Source: Streptomyces katrae
GTDB lineage: Bacteria; Actinomycetota; Actinomycetes; Streptomycetales; Streptomycetaceae
Assembly (NCBI RefSeq): GCF_000717655.1
Contig: NZ_JNZY01000018.1
Coordinates: 1-64,000 of the forward strand
Length of the DNA: 64,000 nt
Direction: 5' to 3'
In this document: piece by piece, positions 40,671 to 48,955 of the stretch
Layout: the number at the start of each line of letters is the position of its first letter
How positions within the stretch are numbered: the stretch's first letter is position 1
Position numbers and translations under genes: made by a program
The notes under the pieces: model-generated
The model's database searches: none
What the model saw: only the letters and a program-made list of their open reading frames with translations
What the model was told of the DNA's origin: nothing

Positions 40671-41921
40671 TCAGGCTCCGATGAGCTTGGCGAACTTCTC
40701 TTCGTACGCGGTCTCTTCCTCACTGGTGAGGGAGCGGAAGGCGTGGGCCTTGGCCGCCATCGCCTTGTCCGGAATGATCAAGGGGTTGTCCGCGAGCTCG
40801 GGGTCGATCTTCGCAAGGTCTTCCCTGACGCCTTCGACCGGGCAGACGTAGCTGATGAACGCGGCCAGTTGGGCGGCGATCGGCGGCTCGTAGTAGAAGT
40901 CGATGAGCTTCTCGGCGTTGGCCTTGTGCCGGGCGTGGGCGGGGACCAGCAGGTTGTCGCTGGAGGTGATGTAACCGGGCGCCGGGATCGCGTACTTGAT
41001 GTCCGGGTTGCCCGCCTGGAGCTGGATGATGTCGCCGGCCCAGGCCAGGCAGGCGGCGAGGTCGCCCTTGTCGAGGTCCGACGTGTAGTCGTTGCCCGTG
41101 AAGCGGCGGATCTGCTGGGTGTCCACACCCTTCTGGAGCCGGCCGATGGCCGTGTCGAAGTCGGCGGTGGTGAAGTTCGCCGGGTCCTTGCCCTGGTCGA
41201 GCAGGGTCATGCCGACGCTGTCGCGCATCTCGGTGAGGAAGCCGACGCGGCCCTTGAGGGAGGGGTCGTCGAGCAGCTGGGTGACGGAGTCGACCTTCTT
41301 GCCGCCGGTCGCCTTCGCGTTGTAGGCGATGACGGTGTCGATGCCGGTCCAGGGGTAGCTGTACGAGCGGCCCGGGTCCCAGTCGGGAGTGCGGAACTGC
41401 GGGATCAGGTTGGCGTAAGCGTGCGGGAGGTGGGAGGGGTCCAGCTTCTGCGCCCAGCCGAGCCGGATGATGCGGGCGGCGAGCCAGTCGGTGACGACGA
41501 TCAGGTCGCGGCCGGTGTCCTGGCCGGCCGCCAGCTGCGGGCGGACCTTGCCGAAGAACTCGACGTTGTCGTTGATGTCCTCGGTGTACTTGACCTTGAT
41601 CCCGGTGCGCTTGGTGAACTCCTCCAGCGTGGGGTGGGTCTTCTCGTCCTCGCTGGTGTCCATGTACTCGGTCCAGTTGGAGAAGTTGATCTCCTTCTCC
41701 TGGTCCGAGTGGTCGTCGGAGGCCACGGCCGTGTCGCCCGCGCGCTTGGCGGGCGGGATGCCGCACGCGGACAGGGAGGCCAGACCGCCGAGGGTGAGCG
41801 CACCGACCCCGGAGGCGCGCAGCAGTGAGCGGCGGGTGAGGGCGCCCCGCCCACTGGTGAGGCTGCGCCGCATCGCGGCGAGTTGCGCCGCCGAGAGGCG
41901 GTCGGGCTCGAACTGCTCCAT
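40671..41921 (-). CDS. potD: Putrescine/spermidine-binding lipoprotein PotD
   Basis: 416 aa. The N-terminus LTRRSLLRASGVGALTLGG, ending in the lipobox LSACG, shows a twin-arginine lipoprotein signal. The mature protein has the PotD opening INFSNWTEYMDTSE and acidic residues (D, E) expected to bind amine groups, plus the ending FAKLIGA. It is exported folded and lipid-anchored, and delivers polyamine to PotBC. A paralog with the same layout is at 52809-53987. Confidence 0.93.
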   Translation of the reverse strand: MEQFEPDRLSAAQLAAMRRSLTSGRGALTRRSLLRASGVGALTLGGLASLSACGIPPAKRAGDTAVASDDHSDQEKEINFSNWTEYMDTSEDEKTHPTLEEFTKRTGIKVKYTEDINDNVEFFGKVRPQLAAGQDTGRDLIVVTDWLAARIIRLGWAQKLDPSHLPHAYANLIPQFRTPDWDPGRSYSYPWTGIDTVIAYNAKATGGKKVDSVTQLLDDPSLKGRVGFLTEMRDSVGMTLLDQGKDPANFTTADFDTAIGRLQKGVDTQQIRRFTGNDYTSDLDKGDLAACLAWAGDIIQLQAGNPDIKYAIPAPGYITSSDNLLVPAHARHKANAEKLIDFYYEPPIAAQLAAFISYVCPVEGVREDLAKIDPELADNPLIIPDKAMAAKAHAFRSLTSEEETAYEEKFAKLIGA

Positions 41922-41993
41922 GAGCTGCCCTTTCGGGAGGGGTGGCGCCGCTGGTCAGGCGGCCGGCTGCCACTCGGCAAAAGCCGTGAACGG

Positions 41994-43511
41994 TTAGATG
42001 CGGTCCCCGAAAATGGTGCGGTGCCAGTCCTTGGCGGCCACCGCGGTGTTGTCGTACATCACGTGTTTGACCTGTGTGTACTCCTCGAAGGAGTAGGCGC
42101 TCATGTCCTTTCCGAAGCCACTCGCCTTGTAGCCGCCGTGGGGCATCTCGCTGATGATCGGAATGTGGTCGTTGACCCAGACGCAGCCCGCCTTGATCTC
42201 GCGGGTGGCCCGGCCGGCCCGGTAGACGTCGCGGCTCCAGGCGGAGGCCGCGAGGCCGTACGGGGTGTCGTTGGCCAGCTCGATGCCCTCGTCGTCGGTG
42301 TCGAAGGGCAGGACGACGAGGACCGGCCCGAAGATCTCGGACTGGACGACCTCACTGTCCTGCGCGGCGCCGGAGACGAGGGTGGGCCGGTAGTACGCGC
42401 CCTCGGCGAGCTCGCCGCCCGGGATCTCGCCGCCGGTGACGACGGTGGCGTAGCCACGGGCGCGCTCCACGAAGCCGGCGACCCGGTCGCGCTGGGCGTG
42501 CGAGACCAGCGGGCCGAGGTCGGTGGCCGGGTCGAAGGGGTCGCCGAGGCGGACGCTCTCCATCAGCTCGGCCACGCGGGCGACGAAGGCGTCGTGCAGG
42601 GGGCGCTGGACGTACGCGCGGGTGGCGGCGGTGCAGTCCTGGCCGGTGTTGATCAGGGACGCGGCGACGGCGCCGTGCGCGGCGGCCTCCAGGTCGGCGT
42701 CGTCGAAGACCAGGAAGGGCGCCTTGCCGCCGAGCTCCAGGTGGAGCCGCTTGACGGTGGCGGTGGCGATCTCGGCGACCCGCTTGCCGACGGCGGTGGA
42801 GCCGGTGAAGGAGGTCATGACCACGTCCGGGTGGCCGACCAGGTGCTCGCCCGCGTCACGGCCGGCGCCGGTGACGATGTTGACCACGCCGTCGGGCAGG
42901 CCCGCGTCCTTGGCCGCCTGGGCGAACATCAGGGAGGTGAGCGGGGTGAGCTCGGCGGGCTTCAGGACGATCGTGTTGCCCGCGGCGATCGCCGGGAGGA
43001 TCTTCCAGGCGGCCATCTGGAGCGGGTAGTTCCAGGGCGCGATGGAGCCCACGACCCCGATGGCCTCGCGGCGTACGTAGGAGGTGTGGTCCCCTGAGTA
43101 TTCAGCTGCCGCCTGGCCCTGCAGCTGGCGGGCGGCGCCCGCGAAGAAGGCGGTGTTGTCGATGGTCCCCGGTACGTCGAACCCGGTGGACAGCTTGATC
43201 GGCTTGCCGCACTGCAGGGACTCGGCGTACGCGAAGTCCTCCGCCTGCTCGGCCAGCACGGCGGCCAGCCGGTGCAGGGCGTCCGAACGCTCACCGGGAG
43301 TGGCCGCGGCCCAGGCCGGGAAGGCCCGCTTGGCGGCGGCCACGGCCGCGTCGACGTCGGCGGGGGAGGCGAGCTCGTACGTGAGCACGTCCTCGCCCGT
43401 CGCAGGGTTCACGATGGTCTGCGACCGGCCGGAGGTACCGGACCTGAGCTGCCCGTCGATGTACTGCGCGCCGTCTGCGAAGCGGTCCTTGACCTGGAAG
43501 CGATTACCCAT
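41994..43511 (-). CDS. Gamma-aminobutyraldehyde dehydrogenase-like enzyme
   Basis: 505 aa. ALDH fold with the APWNYPL cofactor motif, base E259 (LELGG) and catalytic C293 (TGQDC). It resembles the betaine/gamma-aminobutyraldehyde dehydrogenase branch (PatD/PuuC). As first gene of the polyamine uptake operon, 72 bp before potD, it probably oxidises the aldehyde from the flavoprotein oxidase to GABA or glutamyl-GABA, which gabT and an SSADH then process. The stop is TAA. Confidence 0.9.
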   Translation of the reverse strand: MGNRFQVKDRFADGAQYIDGQLRSGTSGRSQTIVNPATGEDVLTYELASPADVDAAVAAAKRAFPAWAAATPGERSDALHRLAAVLAEQAEDFAYAESLQCGKPIKLSTGFDVPGTIDNTAFFAGAARQLQGQAAAEYSGDHTSYVRREAIGVVGSIAPWNYPLQMAAWKILPAIAAGNTIVLKPAELTPLTSLMFAQAAKDAGLPDGVVNIVTGAGRDAGEHLVGHPDVVMTSFTGSTAVGKRVAEIATATVKRLHLELGGKAPFLVFDDADLEAAAHGAVAASLINTGQDCTAATRAYVQRPLHDAFVARVAELMESVRLGDPFDPATDLGPLVSHAQRDRVAGFVERARGYATVVTGGEIPGGELAEGAYYRPTLVSGAAQDSEVVQSEIFGPVLVVLPFDTDDEGIELANDTPYGLAASAWSRDVYRAGRATREIKAGCVWVNDHIPIISEMPHGGYKASGFGKDMSAYSFEEYTQVKHVMYDNTAVAAKDWHRTIFGDRI

Positions 43512-43693
43512 GACGCTCTCACGCTCTCCGTAGCTTCAGCTCGAATTGAGTGCCGATCCTGGCAGAGGTGTTCCCCACCGCCAAGTGATTCCGTTGTTGC
43601 CTTTTGATTACGCGACGGAATCGGTCGACCATGTGTCGAGGCACGTCCCAAATCCCGTACGAAGTGTCCGTGGCGACTGCCAGACTCGCGTGC
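43512..43693. promoter_or_regulatory. Divergent promoter region between putrescine operon and NADAR gene
   Basis: 182 bp, comparatively AT-rich (ttgttgccttttgattacg in the middle). It must hold the promoter of the polyamine operon (minus strand) and perhaps that of NADAR (plus strand). No operator is certain. Confidence 0.4.
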
Positions 43694-44248
43694 ATGGAGA
43701 TGATCGACAAGTTGATCGAGCAGGTCAGCCGCGGTGAGCGGGTGAAGTACCTGCCGTTCTGGGGGCACCGGCCGCGTCCGGACGGGACCCTCGGGCCCAG
43801 CTGCATGAGCCAGTGGTGGCCCTCGGAGTTCACCGTGGGTGATGTCCGTTATGCCACGGCCGAGCACTGGATGATGGCCGGCAAGGCCCGGCTGTTCGGG
43901 GACGCCGAAGCGGAGCGCGCGGCCCTGGAGGCGAAGACCCCGGCGGAGGCCAAGAAGATCGGCCGGCTGGTGCGCGGCTTCGACGCGGCGATATGGGAGC
44001 GGGAGCGGTTCGCGCTCGTGGTGGAGGGCAGCGTGCACAAGTTCGCGTCCACCCCCCAGCTGCGCGCCTACCTGCTGTCCACCGGGAACCGGGTGCTGGT
44101 GGAGGCGAGCCCGATGGACCGCATCTGGGGCATCGGGCTGGCGGCGGACGACGAGCGCGCCCTGGACCCGTCGCGCTGGCGCGGCCTGAACCTGCTGGGC
44201 TTCGCCCTGATGGAGGCCCGCGACCGGCTGCGCACGAACGCCGTCTGA
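43694..44248 (+). CDS. NADAR family (YbiA/DUF1768) N-glycosidase
   Basis: 184 aa from the ATG at 43694; other in-frame starts exist and the ribosome-binding site is weak. KYLPFWGHRPRPDG, SQWWPSEFTVGDVRYATAEHWMMAGKARLFGD and GLNLLGFALMEARDRL are the NADAR family motifs. Known roles: YbiA hydrolyses N-glycosidic bonds of riboflavin-pathway intermediates, and other NADAR proteins remove ADP-ribose from guanine. It lies immediately upstream of two Y-like RNAs and Ro60 on the same strand, with a hairpin in between. Confidence 0.87.
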   Translation: MEMIDKLIEQVSRGERVKYLPFWGHRPRPDGTLGPSCMSQWWPSEFTVGDVRYATAEHWMMAGKARLFGDAEAERAALEAKTPAEAKKIGRLVRGFDAAIWERERFALVVEGSVHKFASTPQLRAYLLSTGNRVLVEASPMDRIWGIGLAADDERALDPSRWRGLNLLGFALMEARDRLRTNAV

Positions 44249-44280
44249 CCTCGGCCGGGCGCGCTCCTAAATGCGTGGCG

Positions 44281-44299
44281 GGCGGCCGGGCGGGCCGCC
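44281..44299 (+). terminator. Hairpin after NADAR gene, before Y RNA 1
   Basis: ggcggcc-gggcg-ggccgcc forms a 7-bp GC stem just past the NADAR stop. It would end the NADAR transcript and sets the left limit for Y RNA 1. Confidence 0.55.
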
Positions 44300-44302
44300 T
44301 AA

Positions 44303-44466
44303 CGTAGGACTCGTCCAGGTGCGCAGGCGAGACCTACTTCCACTGTTAATGGGGCGGCCGCGGGTTCGAGTCCCGTCACCGGCTTCGTGCCGGTGTAGCT
44401 CAGTTGGTAGAGCACCACGTGGTTTCGCCGACCTCGAACTCTGGACACCTGCGTCACGCACCTCCC
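44303..44466 (+). ncRNA. YrlA-like Y RNA 1 with permuted tRNA-like module
   Basis: The order of elements is: closing stem cgtagg (44303-44308)/cctgcg (44448-44453); gtccag (44313-44318)/ctggac (44441-44446); conserved unpaired gtgcgca (44319-44325); stem ggcgagacc (44326-44334)/ggtttcgcc (44421-44429); then T-arm gcgggttcgagtcccgt (44360-44376); 7-bp acceptor-like stem caccggc/gccggtg capped by ttcgt (44377-44395); and D-arm gctcagttggtagagc (44398-44413). T-arm before acceptor before D-arm is a circular permutation of tRNA, as described for bacterial YrlA RNAs. No anticodon arm is present. Downstream, gccg-tgctg-cggc followed by tccttctttt (about 44473-44494) could terminate it. Ends are estimates. 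Confidence 0.85.
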
Positions 44467-44528
44467 GGTGCGCCGTGCTGCGGCTCCTTCTTTTGCAGAG
44501 AATTCCAGGCCGCCGCCACCTTGATCTC

Positions 44529-44700
44529 GGGAGGCACGCGTGCGGGACGCCCGGTGCGCAGGCGACGGTTACTTCGGGGACCAGGAGGTCGCGGGTTCGA
44601 ATCCCGCCCGGCTGCGGCCGGTGGAGCAGCTTGGCAGCTCGCCTGGTAATAAGTCCGTCGCCGACTCCGATCTCGGGCATCCCGCACGTCACGCCCTCCC
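44529..44700 (+). ncRNA. YrlA-like Y RNA 2 with permuted tRNA-like module
   Basis: A second copy, 235 nt downstream of the first. Closing stem gggagg (44529-44534)/cctccc (44695-44700) and gtgcggga (44540-44547)/tcccgcac (44680-44687); gcccg/cgggc; then the conserved gtgcgcaggcga (44554-44565), ggcgacgg (44561-44568)/ccgtcgcc (44655-44662), accagg/cctggt, T-arm gcgggttcgaatcccgc (44591-44607), acceptor-like ccggc-tgcg-gccgg (44608-44621) and D-arm gagc-agcttggca-gctc (44624-44640). The stems covary with copy 1. Its 3' end is 31 nt from the Ro60 ATG with no terminator between, so it may be processed from the Ro60 leader. Confidence 0.85.
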
Positions 44701-44731
44701 CCACGTTCCACTGAATTCGGGGGGATTCACC

Positions 44732-46324
44732 ATGGCTCGCTTCAACCTGCGCGCGCCCAAGAGGGCTTCCGCGGCCGCGGGGCCCGCCTCGCCCGTGCGC
44801 TCCACCGGCCGCACCGCCAACCACCAGGGCAGCCGCGGCTTCGCCCGCGACCCGCGCTCCGAGCTGTTCCTGCTCGCCGTCGCCAACTTCGTGACGCAGC
44901 GGACGTTCTACGAGAGCGGCGGGGCCCGTGACGACCGGTTCTCCGCACTCGTGCGCCGCCTCGCCGTCGAGGACCCCGCGTGGACCGCCGGCCTGCTCGG
45001 CTGGCTGCGCACGGACGCGAACATGCGGACCGCCTCGCTGGTCGGAGCGGCCGAGTACGTCAAGGCGCGGCTCGACGCCGGAGCCACGGACGGGCCTTCG
45101 AACCGCCGGGTCGTGGACTCCGTACTGCGGCGCGCGGACGAGCCCGGGGAGCTGTTGGCCTACTGGACGGCGACGTACGGGCGGAACGTGCCCAAGCCGG
45201 TCAAGCGCGGTGTCGCGGATGCCGTCCGCCGGCTCTACTCCGGCAGCTCGCTGCTGAAGTACGACACCGCTTCCAAGGGCTTCCGCTTCGGCGACGTGCT
45301 GAACCTCGTGCACGCCTCCCCGGATCCCGCCAAGGCCTGGCAGGGCGAGCTGTTCCGGTACGCCCTCGACCGCCGGCACCACCCGGAGACGGCGCAGGTG
45401 CCGGCCGACAACCGCACCCTGCTCGCCCACCGGGAGCTCATGGAGCTGCCGGTCGAGGAGCGCCGGGCCGTGGTCACCGCGCCGGACGGGGCCGAGCGGC
45501 TCGCCGCCGCGGGCATGACCTGGGAGGCGCTGGCCGGCTGGCTCCAGGGGCCGATGGACGCGGCCGCCTGGGAGGCGGTCATCCCGTCCATGGGCGCGAT
45601 GGCGCTGCTGCGGAACCTGCGCAACTTCGACCAGGCCGGCGTCTCGGACGCGGTGGCCGCGCAGGTCGCGGCGAAGGTCTCCGACCCGGAGGTCGTCGCC
45701 CGGTCCCGGCAGTTCCCCTTCCGCTACCTGGCCGCCTATCAGCACGCGCCCTCGCTGCGCTGGGCGTACCCGCTGGAGCAGGCGCTCGGGCACTCGCTGG
45801 CCAACGTACCGGCCCTGCCCGGCCGGACGCTGGTCCTCGTGGACCGCTCGGGGTCGATGTGGGCACCGTTGTCGGACCGCTCGCAGCTCAACCGGGCCGA
45901 CGCGGCGGCCGTGTTCGGCACCGCGCTGGCGCTGCGCGCCGAGGACGCGGACCTGGTGCAGTTCGGGACGGACAGCAAGCAGGTCCCGTACGGCCGGGGC
46001 GAGTCCGTGCTGAAGGTGCTGGAGCGGTTCGAGGACCTCGGCGGTACCTACACGGCCGAGGCGGTGCGGCGGTACTACAAGGGGCACGACCGGGTCCTGA
46101 TCGTCACGGACGAGCAGGCGACGTACCACTACGGCGGTGACCCGACGGCCCTCGTGCCGGACGAAGTCCCGGTGTACACCTGGAATCTGGCCGGGTACCG
46201 GGCGGGCCACGCGCCCTCCGGGTCCGGGAACCGGCACACCTTCGGCGGGCTCACCGATGCGGCCTTCCGCATGGTGTCCCTGATCGAAGGGGGCCGGGAC
46301 GCCGACTGGCCGTGGGTGGCGTAG
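44732..46324 (+). CDS. Ro60 ortholog (TROVE domain protein, Rsr-like)
   Basis: 530 aa from the ATG at 44732 (GGGGGGA 7 nt upstream). The N-terminal ~340 residues are a HEAT-repeat ring TROVE domain (GFARDPRSELFLLAVANFVTQRTFYESG, LLGWLRTDANMRTASLV). The C-terminal von Willebrand A domain has the MIDAS motif DRSGSMW (D371, S373, S375), GGTYT near 438 and D460 in VTDEQ. Ro60 rings bind misfolded RNA ends and Y RNAs and help PNPase degrade structured RNA. Two Y-like RNAs lie immediately upstream, confirming the assignment. A terminator follows. Confidence 0.95.
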   Translation: MARFNLRAPKRASAAAGPASPVRSTGRTANHQGSRGFARDPRSELFLLAVANFVTQRTFYESGGARDDRFSALVRRLAVEDPAWTAGLLGWLRTDANMRTASLVGAAEYVKARLDAGATDGPSNRRVVDSVLRRADEPGELLAYWTATYGRNVPKPVKRGVADAVRRLYSGSSLLKYDTASKGFRFGDVLNLVHASPDPAKAWQGELFRYALDRRHHPETAQVPADNRTLLAHRELMELPVEERRAVVTAPDGAERLAAAGMTWEALAGWLQGPMDAAAWEAVIPSMGAMALLRNLRNFDQAGVSDAVAAQVAAKVSDPEVVARSRQFPFRYLAAYQHAPSLRWAYPLEQALGHSLANVPALPGRTLVLVDRSGSMWAPLSDRSQLNRADAAAVFGTALALRAEDADLVQFGTDSKQVPYGRGESVLKVLERFEDLGGTYTAEAVRRYYKGHDRVLIVTDEQATYHYGGDPTALVPDEVPVYTWNLAGYRAGHAPSGSGNRHTFGGLTDAAFRMVSLIEGGRDADWPWVA

Positions 46325-46360
46325 GCCCGGTAAGGGGGACGGACAGGCAGCCAGACGGAA

Positions 46361-46401
46361 CAGGGCCGGGAGCGGGCGGCGTATGCCCGGTCCCGGCCCT
46401 G
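46361..46401 (+). terminator. Terminator after Ro60
   Basis: An 11-bp stem (cagggccggga with tcccggccctg) with an inner cgggc/gcccg extension, 36 bp past the stop. It lies between convergent genes. Confidence 0.8.
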
Positions 46402-46439
46402 CGCGTCGTTGCCGTGTGCTGGGCTGCGCAGCCTGCGCG

Positions 46440-47099
46440 TCAGACGTTCTCGCGGATCCGCGTCCGCGAGGCCGGGCTGTCGAAGTCGGAGTCGCCGTCC
46501 GGGTCACCGAGCAGGACCCCGGCGATCACGAGCGCGATCATCAGAATGCTGATCAGGATGCTGACCGAGCCCAGGATGATCCCGGCCAGTGCCATCGGGC
46601 CGTTGTCGGCCTCGCCGCGCCTGGCCTTGCCGCGGCCCAGGGCGCCGAAGATGACCGCCGGGACTCCGAACAGGACACCCAGGTAGCAGGTGACCACGCC
46701 GATGATGCCGAGGACGAGGGCGGTGACCCCGAAGCCGTTGCTCTTCTGCTGGTAGGCGGGGTACCCGGGGTACCCCTGATAGCCCGGGTAGCCGTACGCC
46801 GGCTGCGCCGGCGGGGGGCCGGGATACGCGTAGCCCCCGGGATCCGGCTGCGCCGGGTACCCGTACGCGGGAGGCAGCGTCGGGGCGGGCTCGGGCGTGG
46901 GCGCCGTAGCCTGCACCGGCGCCGGCCCCGGTATCTGCGCCGGCGGGAAGTCGGCCCCCGGCATCCCCGCGATCGTGGGCTGGTCGTGCACGGACGGCGA
47001 ACCCGGCACGCCCGGTGTGGCCTGTGGTTTGCCGAGTTCCACGGCCGGCCGCTCCGGCGGCGCCCACGGGTCCCTCGGCTCGGGGCTCTGATCGGTCAT
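46440..47099 (-). CDS. DUF4190 membrane protein with Pro/Tyr-rich N-terminus
   Basis: 219 aa. The first ~115 residues are Pro/Gly/Tyr-rich with YGYP/YPGY-type repeats; then two membrane helices (about 122-147 and 167-198) enclose GALGRGKARRGEADNGPMALAGIILG, the DUF4190 motif. The C-terminus is acidic. Function unknown; such proteins are common in Streptomyces. Converges with Ro60. Confidence 0.8.
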   Translation of the reverse strand: MTDQSPEPRDPWAPPERPAVELGKPQATPGVPGSPSVHDQPTIAGMPGADFPPAQIPGPAPVQATAPTPEPAPTLPPAYGYPAQPDPGGYAYPGPPPAQPAYGYPGYQGYPGYPAYQQKSNGFGVTALVLGIIGVVTCYLGVLFGVPAVIFGALGRGKARRGEADNGPMALAGIILGSVSILISILMIALVIAGVLLGDPDGDSDFDSPASRTRIRENV

Positions 47100-47209
47100 G
47101 CGGCGCCCCCCTCTCGTACGGCCATGCTAAGCGCTGCCGCCGACAGTCCCGGAGCTGCCTACGATGAAGCCCGATCTGTCCGCACCCGCGTCCTCCCGGA
47201 GGCTCCCTC

Positions 47210-48235
47210 ATGCCCGACCTGAACCCCTTCATCGCAGGGCTGCCCAAGGCGGAACTCCACGTCCACCACGTCGGTTCGGCCTCCCCGCGCATCGTCGCCG
47301 AACTCGCCTCCCGCCACCCCGACTCCAAGGTCCCGACCGACCCCGACGCACTCGCCGACTACTTCACGTTCACCGACTTCGCGCACTTCATCGAGGTCTA
47401 CCTCTCCGTCGTCGACCTGGTCCGCACTCCCGACGACGTACGCACCCTGACCTTCGAAGTCGCCCGCGACATGGCCCGGCAGAACATCCGCTACGCCGAG
47501 CTGACCATCACCCCGTACTCCTCCACCCGTCGGGGCATCGACGAGAAGGCCTTCATGGAGGCCATCGAGGACGCCCGCAAGGCCGCCGAGACCGAGCTCG
47601 GCGTCATCCTGCGCTGGTGCTTCGACATCCCCGGCGAGGCCGGCCTGGAGGCCGCCGCCGAGACCGCGCGCCTCGCCGTCGAACTGCGCCCGGAGGGCCT
47701 GGTCTCCTTCGGCCTCGGCGGCCCCGAGATCGGCGTCCCCCGGCCCCAGTTCAAGCCGTACTTCGACGCCGCCCGGGCCGCGGGCCTGCACAGCGTGCCG
47801 CACGCCGGCGAGACCACCGGCCCGGAGACCATCTGGGACTCGATCCGCGACCTCGGCGCCGAGCGCATCGGCCACGGCACCAGCGCCACCCAGGACCCGG
47901 AGCTCCTCGCGTACCTCGCCGAGCACCGGATCGCGCTCGAGGTCTGCCCGACCTCCAACATCGCCACGCGCGCCGTCACCGACCTGGACCGGCACCCCGT
48001 CAAGGAGATGGTGCAGGCGGGCGTGCTCGTCACCATCAACAGCGACGACCCGCCGATGTTCGGCTCGGACCTCAACAACGAGTACGCGGTCGCCGCGCGG
48101 CTGCTCGACCTCGACGAGCACGGGCTCGCACAGCTGGCCAAGAACGCCGTCGAGGCCTCCTTCCTGGACGAGGCCGGCAAGGCGAAGATCAGCGCGGAGA
48201 TCGACACGTACACCGCCGCCTGGCTGGCGCGCTGA
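47210..48235 (+). CDS. Adenosine deaminase family, probable aminodeoxyfutalosine deaminase
   Basis: 341 aa. Zinc amidohydrolase with the metal motif HVHHVGSAS (residues 17-25; the usual ADA motif is HLHLDG), PHAGETTGPE, RIGHGTSAT and the SDDPPMF metal site. I recall the Streptomyces coelicolor homolog in this neighbourhood as the deaminase of 6-amino-6-deoxyfutalosine, which feeds the futalosine route to menaquinone, and the HVH substitution fits a purine-nucleoside-analog substrate. General adenosine or adenine deaminase activity remains possible. The downstream gene follows within 25 bp. Confidence 0.82.
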   Translation: MPDLNPFIAGLPKAELHVHHVGSASPRIVAELASRHPDSKVPTDPDALADYFTFTDFAHFIEVYLSVVDLVRTPDDVRTLTFEVARDMARQNIRYAELTITPYSSTRRGIDEKAFMEAIEDARKAAETELGVILRWCFDIPGEAGLEAAAETARLAVELRPEGLVSFGLGGPEIGVPRPQFKPYFDAARAAGLHSVPHAGETTGPETIWDSIRDLGAERIGHGTSATQDPELLAYLAEHRIALEVCPTSNIATRAVTDLDRHPVKEMVQAGVLVTINSDDPPMFGSDLNNEYAVAARLLDLDEHGLAQLAKNAVEASFLDEAGKAKISAEIDTYTAAWLAR

Positions 48236-48256
48236 CGCCTGCGGAGAATGGGGTCC

Positions 48257-48955
48257 ATGCGCACCCTGACTGTCGTAGGCCACCGCGGCGATCCCTACCG
48301 TGTCCGTGAGAACACCCTGCCCTCGATCCGCTCGGCCTTCGCACGCGGAGCGGACGCCGTCGAGATCGACGTACGGCTGACCCGCGACGGGGAGGCGGTG
48401 CTGCTCCACGACGAGACGCTCCAGCGGCTGTGGGGCCATGACGTGCGGCTCGACGCCGTCACGGCCCCGCAGCTGAAAGAGTTGACGGGCGGTGGGATCC
48501 CGACCCTGCGCCAGGCCCTGATGGCGGCGGGTGCGGGCCGCGTGATGATCGACCTGCCGGGTGCGACACCCGAATCCGTAAGGACGGTCGTCGGCCAGGT
48601 CCGGGAGTGCGGGGCGCGCGACCGTACGTACTACAGCGCGGGGCCGCACTCCATGCTGGCCGTACGCGCCGCCGATCCGGGTGCCGAGATCGCGCTGACG
48701 TGGACCACGCTGGCGCCGCCGCGCCGGGTGCTCATCGACGCGGTGGCGCCGACCTGGCTCAACTACCGCTTCGGGCTGGTCAGCCGGGAACTGACGGACG
48801 CCCTGCACCGGGACGGCCTGCTCGTCTCGGCCTGGACGGCGGACACCAGGCGGACGATGCGCAGACTGGTCGCTGCCGGGGTGGACTCCGTCACCACCAA
48901 CCGGGTGGACGCGCTGGCCGGCGTACGGGCCGAGTCCGGGCTGCCCGGGCGGTGA
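48257..48955 (+). CDS. Glycerophosphodiester phosphodiesterase family protein
   Basis: 232 aa from the ATG at 48257 (GGAG about 10 nt upstream; an ATG 9 bases earlier lacks room for a ribosome-binding site). Catalytic residues of the family are visible: H9 in GHRGDP, ENT, E36 and D38 in AVEIDVRLTRDG, and H51 in LLHDE. It hydrolyses glycerophosphodiesters to glycerol-3-phosphate and an alcohol. The protein lacks a signal peptide, so it is probably cytosolic. The stop overlaps the GTG of the next gene (GTGA at 48952). Confidence 0.88.
   Translation: MRTLTVVGHRGDPYRVRENTLPSIRSAFARGADAVEIDVRLTRDGEAVLLHDETLQRLWGHDVRLDAVTAPQLKELTGGGIPTLRQALMAAGAGRVMIDLPGATPESVRTVVGQVRECGARDRTYYSAGPHSMLAVRAADPGAEIALTWTTLAPPRRVLIDAVAPTWLNYRFGLVSRELTDALHRDGLLVSAWTADTRRTMRRLVAAGVDSVTTNRVDALAGVRAESGLPGR

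Noticed and set aside
44360..44640. tRNA genes at the T-arm and D-arm sequences
   Set aside because: The arms occur in the order T-arm, acceptor, D-arm and there is no anticodon arm, so these are tRNA mimics in Y RNAs rather than tRNA genes.
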